NCBI GenBank assembly: GCA_036927565.1
Contig: JAYESD010000009.1
Location: forward strand, 166,058,929-166,122,928
Source of the DNA: Tuctoria greenei
Taxonomy: Eukaryota > Streptophyta > Magnoliopsida > Poales > Poaceae
Reading direction: 5' to 3'
Length of the DNA stretch: 64,000 nucleotides
The position numbers and the translations under genes are program-made. The first letter of the stretch is position 1. Each line of letters begins with the position of its first letter. Below the pieces are notes generated by a model. The model was given only the letters and a program-made list of their open reading frames with translations, had not been told where the DNA came from and made no database searches. This document shows, in pieces, positions 1-10,788 of this stretch.

Positions 1-968
1 ATTAGGACAACAATTCTAATTCAGAAATGAATGGAATTATTATCATAACGGCAACAATTTAAGAATAGAGAGAGAGTATATATCTAGATCTATCTCATAG
101 AGTTGAGTTCTTGTCTTTTATTTATTTATATTTAGACAAGTTCTGCGTGGAAATTAGATATTGTCCTCAAAGTCAGAACCCTTCCTGTCATCGACAGTTC
201 AGCAACATGCTTTTTCTGGCACAAAATACATCTCTTTGATAAACATCATGAGATGATCAAATTCAAATCTCTATGAGCTAAACTTCTTAAAAATGATGTC
301 ACGCTGGTACATCTGTCAGCGTATATGCCCCACGCCTTAGATGAGTATTTGCTGCACATGCATTCACAGACCAACACATGCATGCATGTATGGACACGGC
401 TGGCAATTAGTGAAGTACAATTCAAAGACAAAAATGCTGAACTACTTTCTTCCCCAAACTACTGTATTGTACTTGGTTTCAAAAATGATGAACCCAGTAT
501 TTTTCAAATACTGGATGCATTTGAAAGCATGAAATACGAAAACAATAAGATACAAAATTACCAATTCAACTCTCAAAACGAAAAGGCAGACACTGGCTCA
601 TACTATTGGGCCGCTGTGTGTTACTCATGGGCCGTATCCTTGTTTCCTGTGACGCGTGCGTGCGTGTTTAATCTATGTGAGAGCCAACAAGTGTGCTAGC
701 CAACAACAATGCACTTCTCTCTACTTTCAATTGGACTATCAATGATGGATTCCCAACACATCACATTGCTGCCGCCAGGAATTTCAGTGCCATACAGCTT
801 TAGGAACTGTTTTATACAGATCCACTTTTACCTTCAAAGTACAGTAGTTAGCAACAAAATACGGTTGATGAGTGGCTTGCAGCATTTGTACACAGTAGTA
901 CAAAGGTAAGTCTCACGTCAATGGCAATAAAAGCGACACGTCAGGTATCATTCATCACAATATATCCT
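1..968. other. No gene recognised
   Basis: AT-rich sequence with a short GA/TA-rich stretch near 66-95. I see no conserved protein, RNA gene or transposon end. From about 969 onward the DNA is homologous to 6530 onward (see the NLR relic), so the 3' flank of the NLR begins there. Confidence 0.5.
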
Positions 969-1324
969 TACAGATCACACTACACAATTCCCGGTCAGAC
1001 AGGCGAAATGAAACGACACCGTTTCATTCGTTTATTCCACACAACAGCTTCTCTGGTGAATCAACAATTACACATGGTGCATAAGATTAAACTTGTTCAA
1101 GCAGCACTATACACAGAAAAGACGAATAGCTCTGTCTCTACCACACGGGTACTGGAATATAAAAGTACTTGCTTTATTGCATAACATAGTTGCTTGGTAG
1201 TAAAAAGATATTTAAACTTTCTTTCCAGTTGCGCCTCTTATCTTGCAATTCATTTTCACAAATTCTTGCCGAGATCTTGAAATCCTGCCACTTTTCAAAA
1301 AAAAAATCTTGGAGCCGCCTCCAT

Positions 1325-4300
1325 TCAGTAGAAGTACCCTTCGTGATGTACGGACGTCCAATCTGCAACACCAGGGATAGCATATTTCCACGATCTTGGT
1401 TCCCTTAGTTTAGGCCCTGGAAATGCAAAATGTTTTAAAGAATTTTTTTATGTAAAAAACAAAACCAATAGTTGTGAACAACAGAATGGGGCTACATCAG
1501 TCAGGATAGATTGTGCATGAAGAAAAGGTATGGTATCGGAGATTTTATCATAATCCCCCCGACATTATTCCTGCAAAAGTATTTCCGCAAGCAAAAAATG
1601 CATATTCTATGGGCAGGCAATTAAAATTTAGTTCGGGTAGATTTTCAACACAAAGAGCAAGCAGGGAAGTTTTAAGGAACGGGTATGAAAAGAAATTAAG
1701 TTGATTACCTCCATCTGGGTCGCTCGAATGAGCATGTGATATGTTTTTATGTTGAATGCTGTCGAGCCACTGTCGTTGGTGTTTGTAAAGCGGCTTTAAA
1801 TCTATTGCTGGACAGTATTTGATCGTGAGCTCCCGAAGAGCTGAGTAATTCCCAAGAACACTAGGTAAGGATACAAGACCTGTACAGCTTTCAAGAGATA
1901 GTATTTCTAATGATGCCAGGTCTCCCAAAGAATCAAGTGACTGCAACTTGCTGCATCCATGGATACATAATGTATCGAGTGCATCCAGGTGTCCTGATAC
2001 GAAACAGAGCTCCTTGCAGTGTAGGATGGATACATACCTGAGCGATGGTGGTAGATTCAGAAGTATTGTAAGGTTATCGCAGTCCTGTATTTCAAGACTT
2101 TCCAGGCATGGACAAGGATTCATTGAAGACGGTGATTGCTCTGGTGTGCTGGTGGACGCAAAATCACGGCAGTACTCCGGCTGAATGACATGACCTGTCT
2201 TGCGATGCTCCTCCTGATCCCATACAAACTCAAGTCTAGGGCAGTTTTCAATAATCATATACCTGATAGATGGAGGGAGAATAAAGAGCTCTTCCAGGCT
2301 TCCGCAAAACTTTATACATATTAAGTTTAGATGTGGCAAGACTTGATCCGTTGTTTGTTTAGATTCCCCACCTCTCACCGGTGTGCATCCTATTAGCTTC
2401 TGACAAGACCATATTATCAATATCTTCAATGATACCAAGAATTGGAACACTTCATCTGGCCAGTATATCAGTGCATCACAACTACAAATTTTCAAAGAAA
2501 CAAGCTTTCCAAACCATTTCCAAGCCCCAAATGTTGGCTGCGATGGATTATTTGAGAAGAAAAAGTGGCAGCCCTTCAAACACGGTTTTGATAGGGACGA
2601 CGATTCATGATTCGGATCTATCTGAAGAGTTGTGGTTTCTTTTGTGTCATGGATTGACAGTTTTAGTGTGGACAATGAAGATATGTACTGCCTCGACTTA
2701 ACAATTAGTTCCGAGGACAACAATGCCTCGTCTTCACCCAGCTTTATAAAATTATAACCTTGAGATTTGGCGCCTGAGGTAGAGTAGTCAGCTTCGGACA
2801 GTTCATAATATCAACCTTGTGAAGCACAGGAAACACCGCTACATTTCCTTTTGTTGCCACCCATCCCTCTAAGCTCTTCAAATCATGTAACCGGACTTCT
2901 TTCAATGCTAGAAACGTCATGGATGACGTATCGTTGCATAAATTCCGCAATTTATCCAACTTTTCCAAAAAGAGAATCTGGAGAGCCTTAAAATGGCAAA
3001 ATTGAGTAAATTCCTCACATAATACACAACCCAACAGATGAAGCTCAGTCAACAAACTAAGATCTAATTTCCATGATGGTAAACTTGTGCCGTTGTAATT
3101 GATTATCCTTAGCATCTCCAGACCAACATGAGGTTTAAGAGCATGTAATACCTTCTTATGGTGATCCTGCACTTGTTCTTCATGCCCCTTGTTGTTCCAT
3201 TGAAGAGACAAGTGTGTGAGTTTCTCTTTAGTAACAAGACTGGCTTCTTTTGCAAGGACTTCAGTTGCATTTTCTAAACAACTTAATTCTAACTCGCCAC
3301 CAAGGTTTAAACATCGAAGTTCTCCTATGTTACTACATCTTGAACTTGCGCCAACAACAAAATATGTTATAGTTTGTAGACAAGTGATTTGTCCGATTCC
3401 TGGAGGCATACATGTCAATGATGTGCATCCTGTAGTATAAAGGTGTCGAAGACCTGACATATACTTCATGTCCTTTGAGAGTTGACAAAGGTATTTGCAA
3501 TTAGAAAGATCCAGTGTTTGTAGGTTATACATACTACATATATATTCAGGAAGTTCTTTTAGCAATGGATTTCTTGACAGACTAAGATACCTTAGGTTCT
3601 GTAACTGCAGCCCTCCAAATATTGTAAGTCCGGGAAGGTGTAGTGCTCGCAATGAAGTATACTTCGATGTATCAAAGAATGTATTATAATCTTCACAAAG
3701 AAATGTTTGTAGTGTTGGTTTCTCCAAAAGTTCATCCAAAAACTCTATTTGAACATATATTTTTATTTTTAAGAAGATGTGACGCTTAGGATCTGCCAAC
3801 AACTTCTGCAAGCTTGAATTGTCAACTATAGTGAAACATTCTTTCCCCATAACTGACTGAGCAATGTCATGCATAAGATCATGTATTTTGCAAGTAGTCT
3901 TCTTGCGAAACTGTAACCTGTCTCCACCATACTTATCCGGATTTGCTTGCTCAACATCTTGAAAAAATGACCTCCAAGTCAGCTCCTTGAAAATCTCAGC
4001 TCCTGTGGTTTCAGGATGTTCGCCTTCCTGCAGTGGTATGAAGTCATGTGCCATCCACAACTGAATCAATATGTCCACATCTATATCATAATCTTTGGGA
4101 AATATGGCACAAAATGCAAAGCACTGCTTCGTATGTGATGGTAGGTCATCAAAACTGAGCTTGAGGATCGGTAAAATGTCTGTTTTCTCATTACAGATGT
4201 TACTTTTTGCTAATGTGTCCTTCCATTCAATCATAGTGGTTTTGGTACTCAACATAGAACCAAAAGCTTTCGCTGCCAAAGGAGAGCCACAGCACCTGTC

Positions 4301-5390
4301 CACGATCTTATCAACAATTTCGTCTAGCTTCTTGTGATGATTTGGATTTTGCAAACTAAACGCCCTACTCTCAACTATTTCCTTCAAATGCTTGTCACTC
4401 AGTTTTTCAATATTATAGGCTTCAGCTACACCTGTGGTCATTCTTCGAGCTATTTCTGCATTTCGAGTTGTTGTGAGTACTACACTACCTTTACCACCAT
4501 GCTTAAGGCAGCTCCTCAGTTTTCCCCACATATCATCATCCGGATCCCACACATCATCTAACACAATGAGGTACTTCTTTCCACCTATCAGACTCCGGAG
4601 ATCCTGAAATGCTTTTTCACGACCTCTATTGTCATTTACATTGGTCTGGCAGATGCTGCTTGCAATATTAGCGACATCAAAATCATTTGAAACACAACAC
4701 CACCTACGAAGCTCAAAGTTCTTCTCGATTGCAGGGTCATTGTAAATGAGCTGTACAAAGGTAGTCTTTCCCATCCCCCCCCCCCCCCCCCCCCATGCCA
4801 ACAATTGGAAGAACAGTGAGATCCTTACTGTTAGCTTCACCGAGCAGGATGCTCATGATTTTGTTCTTCTCTTCATCTCTAGATCTGCTGATAATATCCT
4901 TATCCGAATCAACAATTATGGAGTCAGTCTCCCTCCGCTGTTTTGATGATGGTGCCTGCTGCCTGAAACCAAATTGGTTCATCTCGTTGACCAGGGCTTC
5001 GATTGTTTGAACAATATTTTGTAGCTTCTTGCTCATCCTGTAGCGGAATACAATGGGATTACGAGCATGAATGCTGCGGTACCCCTTCTTCTTGGCCTCA
5101 CGTCGTAGTGCCTCATACTTGAACTTGTCAAAGACATTGTTCGCCTCATAGAAGACAGTCTTGAGGTCTTCGAGCCAACGTCGTACTCCAGGTCGGGAAG
5201 CTTCCTTCTCTGCATCCTGGATGGTGTCCAGGATTGCAGGCAGCTTGCGCTCTAGGATCCTGCGCTGCTCCTTCATGCCTTCCATTACCCTGTACTTGTC
5301 CAACAGGTAGTTGGATGCCTTCTCATTCACCATGGAGATCAGGGGACCGATCAATAACTCGGCCATTGCTTCTATCACGGATTGTACCAC
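1325..5390 (-). pseudogene. CC-NBS-LRR (NLR) disease-resistance gene, reading frame broken twice
   Basis: Intracellular immune receptor of the grass CNL class. The main exon runs 5390-1709. A GT donor at 1708-1707 and an AG acceptor at 1364-1363 lead to a last exon 1362-1325 ending in TGA. The start is ATG 5390, or the in-frame ATG 5366 (MAELLIGPLIS), which resembles family N-termini better. Domains in order: Rx-type coiled coil with an EDVID-like motif (LEDLKTVFYEANNVFDKF); P-loop at about 4760-4800; kinase-2 LIVLDDVW near 4547-4570; GSPLA (variant of GLPLA) near 4280; RNBS-D CFAFCAIFPKDYD; MHD as HDLMHD near 3870; then leucine-rich repeats to the end. Two breaks: a run of 20 C (4775-4794) in the P-loop puts the downstream codons out of frame, and a 1-base loss near 2735-2747 in the LRR shifts back. 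With both allowed for, the exons total 1240 codons, a normal length. AATAAA (TTTATT at 1173-1178) lies downstream. It could be a pseudogene or suffer homopolymer assembly errors. Confidence 0.9.
4775..4794. repeat. C20 homopolymer inside the NLR P-loop codons
   Basis: Twenty consecutive C (G on the coding strand). The first G closes the Met codon of the P-loop and 19 follow before ATGGGAAAGACTACC, which encodes M-G-K-T-T. A multiple of three would keep frame; the usual GMGGMGKTT needs six. At 19 the downstream NB-ARC is in the wrong frame. Confidence 0.95.
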
Positions 5391-5421
5391 CTAGCACTAG
5401 CAGGGCCTAATGTGATTGCCC

Positions 5422-5866
5422 TGCAAATAAGTAAAAGAGTGTATCTTTAGGCATCACCATGTTCCTAATAAAAGCAATGAACAAAAGTTTCTCATTTGTA
5501 CTCATAAAAATCCACAAATACTCCCTCCGTTCTAGAAAGCTTGTCGTTTTGTAGTTTAAAAATGAACTACAAAGTGACAAGCTTTCCGGGACGGAGGGAG
5601 TACAAAGAAAACGAAATTTGCTATCTGAATCGATGCGCAGGCACACATAGGCCTCGAATCCGAACTAAAATACGGAGTACACCGCTAATCACAAGGCTAC
5701 CGCACCAACTTTCCATCAAACTCGCCAAAAGCACTAAATCTGAACTCGCGCAGTCCCGAACGAGAACACCAGTACCAGAACATTCGAGGAAAATCGAAGA
5801 AATGGGGAATTTCAACAAAAAAAATCATGAGCAAATCCGCGGGCGAGAGATTGGGCCCAGACTTAC
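5422..5866 (-). other. Probable 5'-UTR intron of the NLR gene
   Basis: On the minus strand a GTAAGT donor (ACTTAC at 5861-5866) and a pyrimidine-rich ...TTATTTGCAG acceptor ending at 5422 bracket this stretch 31 bp upstream of ATG 5390. The leader exon would begin at 5867 in a GC-rich block that reaches about 6060. The intron carries a Stowaway MITE. Splicing is inferred from the sites only. Confidence 0.5.
5519..5602. mobile_element. Stowaway MITE (TA target duplication)
   Basis: Near-perfect hairpin with CTCCCTCCGT termini flanked by TA. The inner arms GTAGTTTAAAAATGAACTAC pair around the centre. It belongs to the same subfamily as the copy at 26211-26294. Confidence 0.9.
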
Positions 5867-6529
5867 CGGAATAATAGGCGATATCGGCGTGTCAGGGAGG
5901 GTGGATCGAAGCAAGACGCCTCGGCTCCTCGCCGTACTCCCGGGAAGCGGTCGTCGTCGAGGAAGACGGTGGAGGGCCGCCCGCGGATCTGGCTTCTAGG
6001 AGCCGGAGACCGATGTGTTCACGGGTTCTGTCAGGAGCACGCCCCTGCTTCCCTGGCTCGTGGTGAGCGCCCGCCAGGGCTCAAGATCAGAGAAGGAAGA
6101 CGGCTCTGCACGGCACATGCAGGATAATCCAAACTGCTTCTAGGAAGCAACTTGCTGAAAGATAATCCGAAACAAGCTATAGCTCCTCGAAAGACGTTTG
6201 GCCACTTGCAGTGTGAGTGAGTGAGTGAGCGACCGTCTTCTTGAAAGATGAACAGTTATTTTTTTTTCTAGCTATCAGTTCTCCGAGTACTCTGTTCCGT
6301 AGGAGTACCCTTTCTTTATTTTCTGCAACCTTGGCGATTAGTCTGTCATCACCGTCGCTTGAGAACACTAATCCATTTTTCTCTGCACTAACCCAGAGCC
6401 TTGCATCCTCACCATAATTATATGAACATGAAATTCTGACTGCCCTGTTTAGAAGACAAACAAATTGTGACTGGACAATGGCTTAGCCACAAACATGTAT
6501 GCCTTTGAATTCATCTATAAATACGTTTT
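5867..6529. other. NLR upstream region, no other gene seen
   Basis: GC-rich to about 6110 (likely the NLR leader exon and promoter on the minus strand), then AT-rich. No conserved protein was recognised in either strand. Confidence 0.4.
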
Positions 6530-7235
6530 TACAGATCACACCACACAATTCCTCGTCAGAGGCAGGCGAAGTGAAACAGCACCGTTTCATTTCGTTTATT
6601 CCACACAGCAGCATCTCTGGTGAATTATAAATTACATATGGTGCGTAAGAGCAAACTTAATCAGGCAGGACTAGACACATAAAAAGAAGAATAGCTCTAC
6701 CACACAGGTACTGGAATACAAAAGTACTTCCTTTATTGCATAACATAGTTGTCTGGTACTCCTGAATTCCAAATTATTTGTCACTCTCTAGTTCATTTTT
6801 GAATTAGAGAGTGATCAGTAATTTGGGACGGAGGATAGTAAAAATATTTAAAATTTCTCCCCAGTTGTGCCTCCTATCTTGGATTTCATTTTCACAAAAG
6901 CTTGGTGAGGTCTTGAGCTGCCTCCATTCACCACAGCTTAAGCTACAAAAGTCGGATCTCTAATCAGTAGTACCTTACGTGATGTTGTCGGGACATCGAA
7001 GCAACACCAGGGATATCATATTTCCATGTTTGTGGTTTCCTTAGTTTAGTCCCTGAAAATGCAAAATGTTTAAAATAATTTCTCTATGTATAGTTGTGAA
7101 CAACGACATGGGGTTACATCAGTTAGGATAGATTGCGCATGAAACAAAATGGGTATGGTATTGGAGAATTTATCAGATTTCAATATGCTTGTAATTGCAG
7201 AGGAAAAATAAACACCCTCACCATATTCCTGCACA
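6530..7235 (-). pseudogene. Relic of a second NLR gene: 3' exon, 3' UTR and last intron
   Basis: This stretch aligns base by base with about 969-1575, the 3' end of the NLR. Shared landmarks include ACAGATCACAC, the TTTATTGCATAACATAGTT polyadenylation region, CACCAGGGATA and CCTGAAAATGCAAAATGTTT. A Stowaway MITE at 6757-6840 interrupts it, and the exon part has lost bases relative to the first copy. It is non-coding debris of a tandem or dispersed NLR duplication; no intact NLR reading frame accompanies it. Confidence 0.8.
6757..6840. mobile_element. Degenerate Stowaway MITE inside the NLR relic
   Basis: TACTCCT...GGAGGATAGTA hairpin with the TTATTTGTCACTCTCTAGTT core found in the copies at 10041 and 28010. 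It is absent from the homologous site near 1200, so it inserted after the duplication. Confidence 0.8.
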
Positions 7236-7345
7236 AGATCTGAAACACAAGCTACTAACCCAAGATCTGGAACACAAGTCGCACGAGATCTAAAACACAA
7301 GCACGAATACAAGCAGCCGCACGAGGTCTGAGAGAGGGGGACTGT
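7228..7345. repeat. Imperfect tandem repeat around AGATCTGAAACACAAG
   Basis: AAGATCTGAAACACAAG, AAGATCTGGAACACAAG and GAGATCTAAAACACAAG recur at about 30-36-bp spacing, with a decayed fourth copy ending in GAGGTCTGAGAG. No function is evident. Confidence 0.6.
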
Positions 7346-7704
7346 GGGAGGGGGCGGCTCACCTTCGGTCAAGACCTAGCTGCCGCTGCCACTGCTGATT
7401 CCAGATCGCGTCGTTGCTCCGTGACTGCCCCGAGGAATCCCGCGGCTCTCCCTCACTGCTATTCAAGGTTGCCTCCTCACCCGCTGTCACTCGCTAGCCG
7501 AATCGCCCCGCCCACTCGCCCTTCTCTTCGGGTTGACGGTTGATGCACAGTGTTTAGGTGAGGAGAGGAAGGCTACCTATGTTTTGGTAATGGAGCACCG
7601 ATGATCGAGATCTGGTATGCAGGATACGCAACTCGTTGGAGAACGTTTAGTGCCTCGATACAACCCATTTTTCATTTCGGTCCTCGGATGGGCAAGCCGT
7701 TGGA

Positions 7705-7835
7705 CTCAGCCTAATCTTGAGATTTGGCACCTCAAGTAGAGTAGTATGTTTCGGACAGTTCTTAATATCAAGCTTCTCAAGTACACAAACGTCGTTTCTT
7801 TCCTTCTGTTGTCACCCATCTCTCCAAGCTCACCG
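7705..7835 (-). pseudogene. Relic of a second NLR gene: LRR fragment
   Basis: Homologous to 2755-2885 of the intact NLR (for example CTTGAGATTTGGC and CACCCATCTCTCCAAGCTC). It lies beyond the 3' relic in the order expected for one decayed NLR copy, with about 470 bp of unrelated DNA between them where the rest of the LRR exon should be. The homology stops abruptly at GC-rich sequence near 7836. Confidence 0.75.
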
Positions 7836-8540
7836 ACGTGCATGCAGCGCTACTGCACCACCACACTCACCGACGTGCATATGCAGCGCTCCTGCACCGT
7901 CCTGCTCCCGCACTCGCGCGGTCTTCCCGCGCCTCCTCTGCTGGTTCGTGATCTGCTTCTTCATCCTAATCTTCTCGACCACCTCGCCACCGCTTCTCCT
8001 CGCCCTACTCGCCTTCTGCGCCACTCTACCGCGCCGCATCCTCGTGTATCTCCGGCCGCTGCCGCCCTACTTGCGCGACTGCCTTCTCACATCTCCTTGT
8101 TGAACATGAAGACGCTAACCGACGGGAGAGAAAACATGGGCGTTTGTTTTCTCGGAGCCAAGCCGAGCCGATCGGAGGAGGCGACAAGCAGGACCGGAGC
8201 ATCTGTTTATTTTTGAGTTGCTTTAAGATCCGTATGTGTACACGTGTCATCGGACCCATCAAGTATGCACGGGCGCACCTGTACATACCAGATGCATAGA
8301 ATTTTTTCCGGGGTTCATACCCCGTCGTCACAATTACCGGCACCTGGTGGCAGTATGTTTCTCCGAAGGTGGTAGCGGGGGCGTATCTCACTCTTAGTTT
8401 CATATATGTGATATATGTATTATATTGTATTTGATATATGTGACATATGTGTCCCTATGTGATATATGTGATTATATGTGTTATGTGAGTTGGCAATCGT
8501 GTTAGGTGTACTGCTTTTCAATTTTTAAGATAACAAAAAA
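7836..8540. other. No gene recognised; short duplications
   Basis: GC-rich to about 8200. It contains a small tandem duplication of CACCGACGTGCAT...GCAGCGCT (7828-7902), then an AT-rich run of ATATGTGATATATG-like repeats at 8400-8480. No conserved protein was seen. Confidence 0.45.
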
Positions 8541-9741
8541 CACTTAATTACGACAGTTCAAGATCAAGCTAATGTAAACTAACTTGTATGAACTTACGAC
8601 GGCTTGCCTTCCCTTCCCTCTGATCGTCGTAAATAAGTGGCCCAAGCCATGTGGCACGGCTCCCACCAATATGGCATGTGGTACACGTTATTTTACGACG
8701 GCCATAACTCGCCGTTGTAAGTAAGTTAATTTATGACGATGATCGTCATAAATTATCTTATTTGCGATGAAATTTTGTGACAGCTAGGAAGATTAAGTCA
8801 AAACTATTGTAAATAACTTATTTAAGATGGTTTTGTCCTTATTTATGACGGTATTGTCCATCGTAATTGTCGGGTTTCCTGTTGTTGGTACCCTGGATAT
8901 TAGGTACCCCCTGATACGCACTTAAAACCAAGAAGTTTCTATGTCCAAGTCGAAGATTTCTGAAGGTAACACTCGTCCTGCAGCATTGAGTCCGCATCCC
9001 TTGTTTGGATAACTCTGATGTTACCACGTGTCATGCGGAGCCGGACCTACCTCCCTTCACAAGAAAGCTTCAGTACCGCCACATGTCTAGCAACCCGGAC
9101 TTAACCCCCAATGGAGGAAAGCTCCGGTGCCGCCACGCGTCAAGTGGCTCCGAACCTGCCTTCCCACAGAGGGAAGCTTCAGAGCTGCCACATGTTAGAC
9201 CTCCGGACCTAAGCCTACAACAGGAAGACCATAGGGTCTCCAACGGCACGAACATTCAAGAGGCTATTAAATAGTTGTTACAAGACCTGATTAATGTATC
9301 TTTAATTCAGTATTAATGACATACGATCAAAGGACTGTTAATACAGATCACTTCGCCATTAAGGCGCGTTATCACATTGTTAACCATGAATAATACATGT
9401 ATATCGTGTATAGGGTGATTAATATAGTCGGGACCACTTGTCGGGCCAAGCATGCTCTGTAACGGCCAGTCCTTAGCATATAAAAGGACTGTGTCGCATG
9501 GTAGAACACAACTAAGCTCATACGCATACAAGCACCTCAGACACTCGCCACACACTCATACAATCAACAACTATCCAGTGGATTAAGGTATTACGCTCAG
9601 GCGGCCCGAACTACGTAAAAACTCTCGTGTCACCATCTTGTTCGTGATCTTACGCTCGCCCCGTTCGAATACGAACCTCCGTGGACTACGCTTTAGTAGT
9701 ACCGACAGAAGTGTTGTTGTTACACTTCGACACATGTAGTG
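8541..9741. mobile_element. Remnant of a CACTA (En/Spm-type) element, split by a solo LTR
   Basis: 8541-8882 holds repeated ACGACGG/CCGTCGT subterminal-style motifs and ends GGGTTTCCTGT. After the LTR the DNA resumes with AGTG at 9738-9741. Joined in thought, this is the reverse complement of a CACTACAGGAAACCC terminus, the hallmark of CACTA elements. I could not find the other terminus or the 3-bp target duplication, so the left limit is approximate. Confidence 0.55.
8883..9732 (+). mobile_element. Solo LTR, probably Gypsy type
   Basis: Starts TGTTGGTACC and ends TTCGACA, flanked by CCTGT (8878-8882) and CATGT (9733-9737), a 5-bp target duplication with one mismatch. It has a TATA-like CATATAAAAGG at 9478 and three tandem copies of about 53 bp (9031-9200; each has a GGAC/GAAC core, an AAGCT and a GCCACATGT/ACGCGTC end). 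No internal retrotransposon domain lies beside it, hence solo. The superfamily is inferred from LTR style only. Confidence 0.65.
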
Positions 9742-10788
9742 TATCATTATGTTAGTAACAAGAAGTACATTTCATATACATTTGAACTGAAATTATTTTT
9801 CAGGTGTAATGGTACATGTTCCCTCTACGCTCCAATTATTCTCATTACAACAACAAATTTAGTTTATTTTTGCCAGAACTACTGTCCTAATGACAATAAT
9901 TTGCAAACAGAAGAGTACTACATGATCAAATTATTTATATACCAATTCCATTCCACTAGTTAGTTCAAAACTGAACCAATCAATCTCAAATAAAAGAAAT
10001 GAAGAGAGTACATTTTTAATTGAAATCATTTTTTACGTACTATTCCCTCCATCCCAAATTACTTGTCACTCTCTAGTCATTTTTGAACTAAAAAGTGACA
10101 AATAATTTGGAATAGAGGGAGTAGTACATATACATATGAAGATGAAGCATTGAAGCTATTGGGATTGTTATGTTGCATCATACTATAGCTATAGCTTCCT
10201 TTTCTTGATTTCTCCGTTTCCCTTAACTGGAAATCTCAGAAAAGAAAATTTGAGATGCCTCCCCTGCCCTCTACTCTATCCTCCTTTTAGCACCCAACTT
10301 TGTCCTACATGCTCAAAAGATGCCAAACGCTGATAGCAGGCTACATATTCCTCGCTTCCTCGGAGGGCTCAGGCAGCTGTAAAAGCTTGAATTATGCCTC
10401 CTCCGATGTGATCATCGTCTCTGTCAGCTGTAAAAGCTTGCAGATTCGATTGCAGTGACCATATGCTCACTCCAAGCTTCTAACCCACGGACAGGACAGA
10501 AGCCACCGTGACCTCTTTCGTTCTCGCACGCGCGCTGTGGCATACAACGCAAGTAACCTCATATGCATATGACTGTGTGCAATGTCGATCACTGATCTCT
10601 TGTTCTCTTCTACATAGCTATATATGGACATATGTTCAGAGTCTAGACTAGAGCAGTAGTTGCTAAATTCCCTGGCTCGTACACACAGATCAATAGCTAT
10701 CTAGATAGCAATAAGGTCCTGTTGATCAAATCCTAACATCATCATCAATTAACGTGCAAACATATAAGTTTTCCCGGCAGTCAGATCC
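9742..10788. other. Upstream region of the DUF247 gene
   Basis: No coding sequence. It contains a Stowaway MITE (10041-10123) and a short duplication of AGCTGTAAAAGCTTG (10375 and 10427). TATA-like TATATATGG near 10620 lies about 170 bp before ATG 10789 and may be core promoter; this is a guess. Confidence 0.4.
10041..10123. mobile_element. Stowaway MITE
   Basis: TATTCCCTCCATCCC...GAATAGAGGGAGTA hairpin flanked by TA, with the TTACTTGTCACTCTCTAG core. Confidence 0.88.

Noticed and set aside
8310..8330. Palindrome GGGGTTCATACCCC suggesting a tRNA T-arm
   Set aside because: It stands alone; no cloverleaf or anticodon arm is visible nearby.
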